DNA from: Chitinophaga silvisoli
GTDB taxonomy: Bacteria > Bacteroidota > Bacteroidia > Chitinophagales > Chitinophagaceae
Direction of reading: 5' to 3'
DNA: 64,000 nt
Assembly: GCF_003412465.1 (NCBI RefSeq)
Contig: NZ_QTJV01000010.1
Coordinates: forward strand, 62,001-126,000
The notes beneath the pieces were generated by a model that was given only the letters and a program-made list of their open reading frames with translations, was not told the origin of the DNA and did no database searches. Shown here piece by piece: positions 43,857 through 51,606 of the stretch. A program made the translations under genes and the position numbers. Numbering within the stretch: the stretch's first letter is position 1; each line of letters starts with the position of its first letter.

Positions 43857-43878
43857 ATCCGGAATTATATAATTTGCA

Positions 43879-43886
43879 CAAAAATA
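43879..43886 (-). promoter_or_regulatory. -7 element of the clpS-aat operon
   Basis: TATTTTTG on the minus strand matches TAnnTTTG just ahead of clpS. Confidence 0.5.
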
Positions 43887-43987
43887 CAGCTTAGAATCGT
43901 GATTTTAAATTAAACTCCACCCCATTTTATCCGGGATAACAATCTCACTGATTATCATTATTATTGTGAACATCGAAAACAGGAACT

Positions 43988-46141
43988 ATGATAGGAATGA
44001 ATGGCACTAAATTATTGATTGATATCAGTTTACCTCTCAAAGATCCGGTACCTATTTTTGCCCTGGTACTGTTCATCATCCTATTGGCACCCATCATCCT
44101 GCGCAAATTCAGGATTCCCAGCATCATAGGATTGATCATTGCAGGCATGCTCATTGGTGATCATGGATTTAAAATAATTGAGAAGGGAAGTATAGACCTG
44201 TTCGGCAAGGCCGGACTCCTCTACATTATGTTCCTGGCAGGCCTGGAACTGGACATGACCGAATTCCGTAAAAACCAGCACCGCAGCCTTATTTTTGGAG
44301 CATTTACATTTTTTATACCCCTCATTTTAGGATACATCGTTTGTACTTACCTGCTGCACTTCAATTTTATGGCTACCCTGCTGGTTTCCAGTATGTTCGC
44401 TACGCATACACTCGTAGCCTACCCGCTGGCCAGCAGACTGGGTATTACCAGGAATGAAGCTGTAACCGTGGCAGTAGGTGGTACCATCATTACGGATACC
44501 GCCGTACTGGTGATCCTGGCCATCATTACCGGGGCCGCTGCGGGCAACCTAAACCTGCATTTTTGGGTCAGACTCAGTGTGAGCCTGATCGTATTTGCAG
44601 CCATCGTGCTCTGGATCTTCCCCATGATCGGCCGCTGGTTCTTTAAGAAAATCAAAGATGATAAGACATCACATTTCATCTTCGTACTGGGCATGGTATT
44701 CCTTGCTGCTTTCCTGGCCGAACTGGCAGGCGTTGAAGGAATTATCGGTGCCTTCCTCGCCGGACTCGCCCTGAACCAGCTCATCCCGCATACCTCCCCG
44801 CTCATGAACAGGATCGAATTTACAGGCAATGCATTGTTCATTCCGTTTTTCCTGATCAGTGTAGGCATGCTGGTGGACCTGAGAGTACTGCTTAAAGGCC
44901 CCGAAGCACTGCTCATAGCAGGTGTGCTCACCGTGATGGCCCTGGTCAGTAAATACCTGGCAGCCACCTTTACCCAGCTCGTGTTTAAGTATACCCTGCC
45001 GCAGCGGCATGTGATCTTTGGCCTGAGTAGCGCCCATGCCGCAGCGACCATTGCCGTGATCCTCATCGGATTCAATATGGGCATCATCAACGAAAATGTG
45101 CTGAACGGTACCGTGATCCTCATCCTGATTACCTGTTTGGTAGGTAGTTTCGTGACGGAAAGTGCCGGTCGCAAACTCGCCATCATTGAATCCGACAAGC
45201 AACCGGAAGCAGAAGTGGTGACCGAACGTATGCTCATTCCTATCGCCAATCCAAGCAAGATGGAAGCGATGCTGGATTTTGCTGTCATGATCAAAGATCC
45301 GAATGCCAAGACACCGGTATACCCGCTGGCCGTGGTGCAGGACGATGAAGAGGCGAAGGAACGCATGACCCAAACCAACAGGATGATGGAAGCCGTAGTG
45401 GCCCATGCCGCAGCGACCGAAAGCAAGGTACAGGTGGTGACACGTATTGACCTGAACGTATCTGATGGTATTGCCCGCGCTTCGAAAGAACTGGGTATTA
45501 CCGATGTGATCATAGGCTGGACTGATAAGACCAGCGCCACGGAAAGACTTTTTGGCTCCATCTTCGGTTCCACGCTCGACAATGTATTGCAAAGCGTATG
45601 GGAGAACCTGTATGTATGTGATTTCTCATTCCCGCTCAATACCACACGCCGCATCCTGCTGGTATTGCCACGCAATGCCGAGTATGAATTAGGATTTGCA
45701 CATTATATGGAAAAACTGTTTCTGCTCAGCAAACAGGTAGGGGGTAAGCTGATGATTTACTGTGAAGGTGCCACACAGAAATTTACAGAAGACCTGGTGC
45801 GTAACCTGAAACAGACCGTGGATATTGGTTTCAAACTCTGGCATGACCTGGTAGACCTGCCGGCATTGTCCTATGAGACCACCCGGAATGATCTGCTGGT
45901 AGTAGTAGCGGCACGCAAAGGCACACTGTCCTATCGTCCTTCACTCGAAGGACTGGCATCCAGAATTTCAAAGCATTTTACCAATAACAACCTGATCCTG
46001 ATCTATCCTGAGCAGACAGAAATCGAATATATCGAGGCAGGTATCCAGCCGGAAGATTTGACCTTACGTCCTATCCAGGAGCAACTAGCCAATCTCTCGA
46101 AACTGGGTAAAGCCATGAAGAAGATTTTCAGGAAGAAGTGA
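43988..46141 (+). CDS. CPA2-family cation:proton antiporter with C-terminal stress domains
   Basis: A 717-residue protein. Residues about 20-400 form a Na+/H+ exchanger-like domain of twelve or so helices (PSIIGLIIAGMLIGDHGF, FLAGLELDMTEFRK, HTLVAYPLASRLG, TIITDTAVLVILA, GAFLAGLALNQLIP). Residues about 415-700 are soluble and resemble two tandem universal stress protein-like folds (MLIPIANPSKMEAMLDFAVM; RRILLVLPRNAEYELGF). It probably exchanges Na+ or K+ for H+. Its last 57 nt overlap the opposite-strand gene ending at 46085. Confidence 0.9.
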   Translation: MIGMNGTKLLIDISLPLKDPVPIFALVLFIILLAPIILRKFRIPSIIGLIIAGMLIGDHGFKIIEKGSIDLFGKAGLLYIMFLAGLELDMTEFRKNQHRSLIFGAFTFFIPLILGYIVCTYLLHFNFMATLLVSSMFATHTLVAYPLASRLGITRNEAVTVAVGGTIITDTAVLVILAIITGAAAGNLNLHFWVRLSVSLIVFAAIVLWIFPMIGRWFFKKIKDDKTSHFIFVLGMVFLAAFLAELAGVEGIIGAFLAGLALNQLIPHTSPLMNRIEFTGNALFIPFFLISVGMLVDLRVLLKGPEALLIAGVLTVMALVSKYLAATFTQLVFKYTLPQRHVIFGLSSAHAAATIAVILIGFNMGIINENVLNGTVILILITCLVGSFVTESAGRKLAIIESDKQPEAEVVTERMLIPIANPSKMEAMLDFAVMIKDPNAKTPVYPLAVVQDDEEAKERMTQTNRMMEAVVAHAAATESKVQVVTRIDLNVSDGIARASKELGITDVIIGWTDKTSATERLFGSIFGSTLDNVLQSVWENLYVCDFSFPLNTTRRILLVLPRNAEYELGFAHYMEKLFLLSKQVGGKLMIYCEGATQKFTEDLVRNLKQTVDIGFKLWHDLVDLPALSYETTRNDLLVVVAARKGTLSYRPSLEGLASRISKHFTNNNLILIYPEQTEIEYIEAGIQPEDLTLRPIQEQLANLSKLGKAMKKIFRKK

Positions 46142-46519
46142 GTTTTCCTGGGTGAATAGATCTTTAGCCCCGTCTCTTTGTGGAGGCGGGGTATTTTTTT
46201 TAGGCGGTGGTAGCTCCGCTTCCTGAACGATAGGCAGACTAAACGCATGCTTTACCGCCATATTAAACGCATTTTGCCCGGGACCCGCCTGGGCTGCAAA
46301 AGCGGCTTTAACCTCCGGGTCTTTTATCATCTCTTTTGCCAGTGCTACGGCGATTTTCATTTTCAGACGAGCTAATAATTGCGCGAAACTGGGAGGGAAG
46401 GTGGAAGGTCCTCTTTTTTTTGCCATGATGATTTGTCCGTTCCGGACGTAGATAGTGATCATGTCGCCCAGGCTGCCTTCGACCAGCTGGAGAAGGATGT
46501 TGTCTTTTACGATTGCCAT
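46085..46519 (-). CDS. Small hypothetical protein whose tail is encoded by a terminator
   Basis: A 144-residue protein starting MAIVKDNILLQLVEGSLGDM, with a short N-terminal beta module (ITIYVRNGQIIMAKKRG) seen in small Bacteroidota proteins, then a helix. The last third (PPPKKNTPPPQRDG and after) is Pro/Lys-rich and is encoded by the antiporter's terminator hairpin and T run read in reverse, and the final 19 codons overlap the antiporter gene. The original stop may have been lost. An upstream start (46609) is rejected because it lacks homology-like sequence. Confidence 0.6.
   Translation of the reverse strand: MAIVKDNILLQLVEGSLGDMITIYVRNGQIIMAKKRGPSTFPPSFAQLLARLKMKIAVALAKEMIKDPEVKAAFAAQAGPGQNAFNMAVKHAFSLPIVQEAELPPPKKNTPPPQRDGAKDLFTQENSLLPENLLHGFTQFREIG
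46168..46201 (+). terminator. Terminator of the antiporter gene
   Basis: CCCCGTCTC and GAGGCGGGG arms (46168-46176 with 46183-46191, one G-T pair), then TA and a run of T. Confidence 0.85.
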
Positions 46520-46688
46520 CAGCTTGTTTTTGCAGACAATATTATGGGATAAGAGCAGGCAGTTTGAAAATAATCGTTGACGAAGCGATAAATGTTTTTG
46601 GCGAAGCAATAAGTGGGGGTTGAATGGTATAAAGTACTATCCTTTTTACAAGCCAGCCTCAATGCTTCTTTGTCATTTTACCATTACC

Positions 46689-46753
46689 ATAAGGTCACTA
46701 TAAGGGCACCTGTATATCCCATCGATATTGAGGTGCCCTTATAGTGACCTTAT
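46689..46753. repeat. 23-bp perfect inverted repeat
   Basis: Arms 46689-46711 and 46731-46753 are perfectly complementary around a 19-nt loop. A partial third copy (TATAGTGCCCTTTTA) follows at once. It lies between divergent genes, 48 nt before the next start, and lacks a T run. Confidence 0.85.
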
Positions 46754-46800
46754 AGTGCCCTTTTAGAGTTATATTTATATAGAATCTTAATTATCGACCT

Positions 46801-47286
46801 ATGGGATACTATTTACACATTATCAGGAAAAAAAGCTATGCCGAATGGGAGGAAACCAGCAATATCTCCCTGGAAGAATGGAGGGCTTATATCGACCTGG
46901 ATGAGGAGCTGGAACTGAAAGATGCCTATGAAATTACTTTGCCGGATGGGAAGACGGTAAGAAATGATAGCCCGGGATATTGCCACTGGCTCACCCATTT
47001 TTACCAGGATACGGAGCACCCCATCTGGTTTGATTATGGACAGGGAAGCATTGGGTCGAAATACCCGGATGAGGAGACGATTGCCAAGATGATCCGGATA
47101 GCCAATATTTTACAGGCAAAAGTACAGGGGGATGACGGCGAGTTTTATGATGAAACCTGGCTGGAAACCGGGAAAGCCGTATACCTGGATGATGAAGATC
47201 CCGATGCGCCGGGGAATCATGATGGCAAAAATGAAAAGGACCCAATCCCCGCAGCGATTAAAAAACCATGGTGGAAACTCTGGTAG
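46801..47286 (+). CDS. Hypothetical cytoplasmic protein
   Basis: A 161-residue acidic soluble protein: MGYYLHIIRKKSYAEWEETS start, LEEWRAYIDLDEELEL, WFDYGQGSIGSKYPDEETIAKM and AKVQGDDGEFYDETW. The pattern looks like a small family scattered through Bacteroidota, some near polymorphic toxin loci, so an immunity role is conceivable but unsupported here. The C-terminal 35 residues are Asp/Pro/Lys-rich and end WWKLW. Starts just downstream of the 23-bp inverted repeat. Confidence 0.65.
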   Translation: MGYYLHIIRKKSYAEWEETSNISLEEWRAYIDLDEELELKDAYEITLPDGKTVRNDSPGYCHWLTHFYQDTEHPIWFDYGQGSIGSKYPDEETIAKMIRIANILQAKVQGDDGEFYDETWLETGKAVYLDDEDPDAPGNHDGKNEKDPIPAAIKKPWWKLW

Positions 47287-47413
47287 ACGAACCCTCACCT
47301 GTAAAAAAGCCACAATAAAAGAAAGCCTGACCTGATTTGTCAGTCATTACCCCCAGCCCCCTGTCACCTTGTCCCCAATTTCCCAAGGGTAAGATATTTG
47401 ATCTCCTCCTGGC

Positions 47414-48340
47414 ATGGACACATATTCTCAGGTAATTATCGACGCCGTGGAAAAAGTAAGTCCGGCGGTGGTAAAAATCGAAAGACTGGAGCGCAGTCCC
47501 CGCGGTGATGTCGTGGGTGGCTCAGGTTCCGGTTTTATCTTTTCTTCAGATGGGTATCTGTTTACGAATAGTCATGTCGTAAAAGGTGCCACCCGTCTGA
47601 AAGTAATGTTGCAGGACGGGAGGACTTACCCCGCTTATCTTGCAGGACAGGATGCTGCAACTGATCTGGCAGTGTTAAAAATAGAGGCAGGAGAATTAAC
47701 CACAGTACCATTCGGAGATTCCGATGAATTGCGGATCGGGCAACTCGTTATTGCAATTGGGAATCCCCTGGGTTTTCAGCATACGGTGACAGCTGGTGTG
47801 ATCAGTGCATTAGGGCGCTCTTTAAGAGGGGCTGATGGACTGATGATGGATAGCATGATTCAAACAGATGCTGCGCTCAATCCGGGTAATTCAGGAGGCC
47901 CCCTGATCAATGGCGATGGCGCGGTCATAGGAGTCAATACAGCCATTATTAACGGTGCACAGGGATTATGCTTCGCTATTAGTATAAACACGGCCAAATC
48001 GATCGCAAATCAACTCATTCGTTTTGGGAAAGTGAAGCGGGCTTATATCGGTGTAGCCATGCAGCAGGTGGACCTGGTGCCGAGGTTGAGAGCAATGCAT
48101 GAAGTGAAGAACAGGCAGGCCTTGTTTGTGACGCAGGTGGAGCGAAGTAGTCCTGCGGCGAAGGCAGGTGTGATGGATGGAGATCTCATTGTAGGATTTG
48201 CAGACAGGATGGTGGAGACGGCGGATCAGTTTTTTAAAATGATGACGGAAGAGAAGATTGGACAGTGGCAGTTTTTGAAAGTGATAAGGGGGAGTGAGAT
48301 GAAGGAGCTGAGGGTGACACCGGTGGAGAAGGGAGATTAA
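47414..48340 (+). CDS. HtrA/DegP-like serine protease without signal peptide
   Basis: A 308-residue S1C protease: trypsin-like domain (about 10-200) with His54 (TNSHVVKG), Asp84 (ATDLAVLK) and Ser160 (NPGNSGGPL), then one PDZ domain (about 215-305, AFVTQVERSSPAAKAGVMDGD region). Unusually for HtrA, it begins MDTYSQVIIDAVEKVSPAVV with no signal peptide or anchor, so it is predicted to be cytoplasmic. No upstream start supplies one. A bidirectional terminator separates it from the tRNA genes. Confidence 0.9.
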   Translation: MDTYSQVIIDAVEKVSPAVVKIERLERSPRGDVVGGSGSGFIFSSDGYLFTNSHVVKGATRLKVMLQDGRTYPAYLAGQDAATDLAVLKIEAGELTTVPFGDSDELRIGQLVIAIGNPLGFQHTVTAGVISALGRSLRGADGLMMDSMIQTDAALNPGNSGGPLINGDGAVIGVNTAIINGAQGLCFAISINTAKSIANQLIRFGKVKRAYIGVAMQQVDLVPRLRAMHEVKNRQALFVTQVERSSPAAKAGVMDGDLIVGFADRMVETADQFFKMMTEEKIGQWQFLKVIRGSEMKELRVTPVEKGD

Positions 48341-48360
48341 AAACACCTGTCCCAAAAACA

Positions 48361-48391
48361 AAAAAGCCTTAGCAATTTGCTAAGGCTTTTT
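48361..48391. terminator. Bidirectional terminator between protease and tRNA genes
   Basis: 13-bp perfect stem (48361-48373 with 48379-48391), A and T runs at both sides. Confidence 0.9.
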
Positions 48392-48392
48392 G

Positions 48393-48467
48393 TGGGAGTT
48401 GACGGATTCGAACCATCGACCCTCTGCTTGTAAGGCAGATGCTCTGAACCAGCTGAGCTAAACTCCC
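48393..48467 (-). tRNA. tRNA-Val (anticodon UAC)
   Basis: 75 nt on the minus strand with a 7-bp acceptor GGGAGTT/AACTCCC, a D-arm (GCTCAGCTGGTTCAGAGC), an anticodon loop CTTACAA with UAC, and the GGTTCGAATCC T-arm. The 3' CCA is not encoded. Identical to the copy at 48502. Confidence 0.97.
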
Positions 48468-48501
48468 AATTAATGGTAATGTGAAAGAACTTTTGAAGAG
48501 G

Positions 48502-48576
48502 TGGGAGTTGACGGATTCGAACCATCGACCCTCTGCTTGTAAGGCAGATGCTCTGAACCAGCTGAGCTAAACTCCC
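48502..48576 (-). tRNA. tRNA-Val (anticodon UAC), second copy
   Basis: Identical 75-nt copy, separated from the first by 34 nt. The two are probably made as one transcript ending in the terminator at 48361-48391. Confidence 0.97.
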
Positions 48577-48696
48577 TTTTGTTTTTGTGTCTCTCTCGTC
48601 TGAGAGGATTGCAAAGGTAGAAAATTGTTTTATTTCGCCAAATTTTTTTTAAAAAATTGCTGAAATTTTTCTTCGCAATCCTCTGAAAGCCGCTAC

Positions 48697-49974
48697 TTAC
48701 CTCAGTTTCCAGTCAACAATATTATTTGCCCATTCCTCTCTTACAGGTGTTGTTACCTTGATATAATTGTCCGTATATCCTTCCATCATACCATCCTTAT
48801 GATATTTTTCGAACAACACTTTTCTCGTTTCACCTTCATGCTGCGTTGCAAAATAGCCTGCCTTCTTATGACTCAGGTTACGCAGGATCTTATTCCGCTC
48901 ATTACGCACCTGTACAGGCACTACAGGCTGGATTTCCAGCGCTGCCGTATTCGCTCTCTCCGAGTAGGTAAATACATGGAAATAAGACACATCCAGTGCA
49001 TGTAAAAAGTCATGCGTCTCCTGGAAATGTGCATCCGTTTCGCCCGGAAAACCCACTATCACGTCAACCCCTATACTACAATGCGGCATGAACTGTTTGA
49101 TCAGTGCCACCTTCTCTGCATACAGCTCCCTCCGATACCGGCGGCGCATCATACCCAGTATATCATTACTGCCACTCTGTAATGGAATATGGAAGTGCGG
49201 CATGAATCGCTGACTGTTTGCCACGAATTCGATAATCTCATTGCTCAGCAGGTTCGGTTCTATGGAAGAGATCCGGTAACGGTCTATACCTTCTACTTTA
49301 TCCAGCTCAGTGATCAGCTCAAAAAATGTCTCCTCTCTTTTCTTACCGCCCTGCAGGCCTTTGCCAAAGTCACCCAGGTTAATACCGGTCAGCACAATTT
49401 CACGTACATCGCTCTCAGCGATTTCCCTTACCTGCTCCAGCACATTGGTAATTGAATCACTGCGACTCTTCCCCCTCGCCATCGGGATGGTACAGAATGA
49501 ACAGGTATAATCACAACCATCCTGCACCTTCAGGAAGGTACGGGTACGGTCGTTCATGGAATAAGAAGCATGGAAAGTATTCACCTGCTCAATGTCGCAG
49601 CTGCAGATCGTTGCGCTGTCGCCCTTGGTCAGGTTCTTCAGGTGCTCTACCAGGTTGAATTTTTCAGCAGCCCCCAGTACGAGGTCTACCCCTTCGATCT
49701 CAGCAATTTCTTTTGGTTTAAGCTGCGCATAGCAACCGGTGATCACCACGCGGCTTTCTGGTGCCCTGCGCTGAATGCGGCGTACCAGGTAACGGCACTC
49801 TTTATCGGCATTTTCTGTTACAGAGCAGGTATTGATCACATACACATCTGCCTGGCCCTCAAAATCTGTCTGCACAAAGCCATCCTGCTCCAGCAACCTG
49901 CTCAGGGAAGAGGTCTCGGAGAAGTTCAGCTTACAGCCGAGTGTATGGAAAGCTACTGTTTTAGCTGTTGTCAT
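48697..49974 (-). CDS. mtaB: tRNA t6A37 methylthiotransferase MtaB
   Basis: A 425-residue radical-SAM methylthiotransferase that converts t6A37 to ms2t6A in tRNAs reading ANN codons. The N-terminal UPF0004 domain (about 6-110) has cluster Cys residues in LGCKLNFSE, NTCSVTEN and ITGCYAQL. The radical-SAM CxxxCxxC is in DGCDYTCSFCTIPMARGKSR, and a C-terminal TRAM-like domain covers about 365-425. MtaB is favoured over MiaB by the short N-terminus and the IPMARGKSRSD pattern. Confidence 0.94.
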   Translation of the reverse strand: MTTAKTVAFHTLGCKLNFSETSSLSRLLEQDGFVQTDFEGQADVYVINTCSVTENADKECRYLVRRIQRRAPESRVVITGCYAQLKPKEIAEIEGVDLVLGAAEKFNLVEHLKNLTKGDSATICSCDIEQVNTFHASYSMNDRTRTFLKVQDGCDYTCSFCTIPMARGKSRSDSITNVLEQVREIAESDVREIVLTGINLGDFGKGLQGGKKREETFFELITELDKVEGIDRYRISSIEPNLLSNEIIEFVANSQRFMPHFHIPLQSGSNDILGMMRRRYRRELYAEKVALIKQFMPHCSIGVDVIVGFPGETDAHFQETHDFLHALDVSYFHVFTYSERANTAALEIQPVVPVQVRNERNKILRNLSHKKAGYFATQHEGETRKVLFEKYHKDGMMEGYTDNYIKVTTPVREEWANNIVDWKLR

Positions 49975-50285
49975 CGTTTTATTAACTTATTGGTCACTCA
50001 TCTTTAATTTTAAAAGCCATTCGCAGACATCAGCATTCAACGGGGGCATTTAATTAAATAAAATCCAAAATGAGTTTATAAAGGGTAGGAACCGGAACGG
50101 CCTGCTACCGAACCCGCAAAGGTAATTCCTTTTTATGAGACTTGGAGAAGGACGCTATCCAGGTAAATTTTCGAAAGAAAAGGGGATGATTCCAGGACGG
50201 ATAAGTGGTAATTTTTAGGGATATATTGCTAAAAATGTATAGCTTGCCTTTCAAAGATGCAATCTTTAAGCAACTGTGAGACACT

Positions 50286-50723
50286 ATGAGATCAAAAGGT
50301 AAGTATATTCCAATGTTGTTGCTGGCGCTGCTACTACTCTTAGCCTGGCAGCAGCAATGGTGGAGAGGTCCGTTACACCGCACACCGGTAAACAGGCCAG
50401 GAACCGTGGAGCGAACATTACCGAACCCGGTCAATGACCCATCCAATCTTGACAGGCATGCACGCCTTACCTACACGAAACATGCCCGCTGCCGCATGGA
50501 TTGCCGCCAGATCACCGAACAGGAAGTGGCGGAAATTCTCGAAAGGGGACAAATCAATACTGAAAAGTCAAATCCACGGGATCTGCCTTGTCCTACCTAT
50601 GCACTGGAAGGATACTCGGACGATGGCCAACACCTCCGAATCGTGTTTGCTCCCTGCAATGGAGAAACCAAAGTCGTGACCTGTATCGACCTGGATAAGG
50701 AATGGCAGTGTGATTGCCGCTGA
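50286..50723 (+). CDS. DUF4258 domain protein, membrane-anchored
   Basis: A 145-residue protein: short basic start, one hydrophobic segment (about 9-22), then a DUF4258 module (LTYTKHARCRMDCRQITEQE, VAEILERGQI, YALEGYSDDGQHLRIVFAPC). The module resembles small toxin-like RNase folds in some systems, but no partner antitoxin lies nearby. Six Cys in the soluble part suggest disulfides. The preceding 310 nt contain nothing I can support. Start ATG at 50286. Confidence 0.8.
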   Translation: MRSKGKYIPMLLLALLLLLAWQQQWWRGPLHRTPVNRPGTVERTLPNPVNDPSNLDRHARLTYTKHARCRMDCRQITEQEVAEILERGQINTEKSNPRDLPCPTYALEGYSDDGQHLRIVFAPCNGETKVVTCIDLDKEWQCDCR

Positions 50724-50735
50724 TTATCACCCGCT

Positions 50736-50743
50736 TATATTTG
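50736..50743 (+). promoter_or_regulatory. Possible -7 element of plsC-priA
   Basis: TATATTTG matches TAnnTTTG, 120 nt before plsC. A near match TAAGTTTC follows at about 50753. Confidence 0.4.
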
Positions 50744-50862
50744 TGACGGCGCTAAGTTTCTTACCTGCCGCAGGCATTATCATAAAATAAAAATTCTCCA
50801 TCTTTACACAATTAACTGTAATTTTCAGGCTTGCATCTGAGAAAAAACGACAGGCAAATATC

Positions 50863-51606
50863 ATGAAGCTTTTGCTAAAACCAATTCAATGGGTGTATAT
50901 CCTGTATGCCTCAATTATCTTTGTAGGGGTCATGTTACTCATACTTCCATTTATCTTCCTTGCCTCCTTTTTAGGTAGAATCAGAGGTGGAAATGTAATC
51001 TACTATTTCCTGTGGTTCTGGTCACGCACCTGGTTCCCTGCCGTAGGGATCTTTGTCAAAAGAATCTATAAATACGATCGTAAAGACAAGACTCCTTTCA
51101 TCTATGTCGTAAATCACAGTACCTACCTCGATGCTGCGCTGGCAGTTGGTGTTATGCGTCTGCCTTTCCGCCCCCTGGGCAAAATCGAAATGCAGAAAAT
51201 ACCCCTGTTTGGTTTTATCTATAAGCATGCCGTTGTACCTGTAGACCGTTCTGATGCAAAAGCCCGCTCCCGGAGCGTGCGCGAACTCATTGCTACCATC
51301 AGGGAAGGGGTGTCTATCCTCATCTTTCCTGAAGGTACTACCAACGATACTGATAAGCCCCTCACATCTTTTCATAACGGGGCTTTCCGCATAGCGATTG
51401 AGACCCAGACCGCCCTGCAACCTGTATTATACCTGGATTGTAAGGACCGCCTGCCTCGTTCTAAAGTTCAGCACCTCAACCCTGGCCGCTGCCGCATTGT
51501 ATACCTGCCGCCTGTGAGTGTAGCAGGTATGACCATGGAAGATCTGCCGGCGCTGAAACAACAGGTGTTTGATATCATGGAAAAAGAATTGTTAAGTTAC
51601 CGATGA
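50863..51606 (+). CDS. plsC: 1-acyl-sn-glycerol-3-phosphate acyltransferase
   Basis: A 247-residue PlsC-type acyltransferase making phosphatidic acid at the inner membrane. A hydrophobic N-terminus (about 10-32) precedes the catalytic NHSTYLDAAL (HxxxxD), substrate motif VPVDRSD and FPEGTTND. The gene ends ATGA, overlapping priA by four bases, so the two are coupled. Some members act on other acyl acceptors, so the substrate is inferred. Confidence 0.92.
   Translation: MKLLLKPIQWVYILYASIIFVGVMLLILPFIFLASFLGRIRGGNVIYYFLWFWSRTWFPAVGIFVKRIYKYDRKDKTPFIYVVNHSTYLDAALAVGVMRLPFRPLGKIEMQKIPLFGFIYKHAVVPVDRSDAKARSRSVRELIATIREGVSILIFPEGTTNDTDKPLTSFHNGAFRIAIETQTALQPVLYLDCKDRLPRSKVQHLNPGRCRIVYLPPVSVAGMTMEDLPALKQQVFDIMEKELLSYR

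Noticed and set aside
44419-45675. 418-codon minus-strand ORF opposite the antiporter
   Set aside because: Arises from codon bias of the antiporter; Ser/Met/Thr-rich composition without domains.
48337-48525. 62-codon ORF over the tRNA-Val genes
   Set aside because: It is a translation of the two tRNA genes and their spacer.
48393-48576. Integration site at the tandem tRNA-Val genes
   Set aside because: No integrase, no att-like partial tRNA repeat and no mobile genes nearby.
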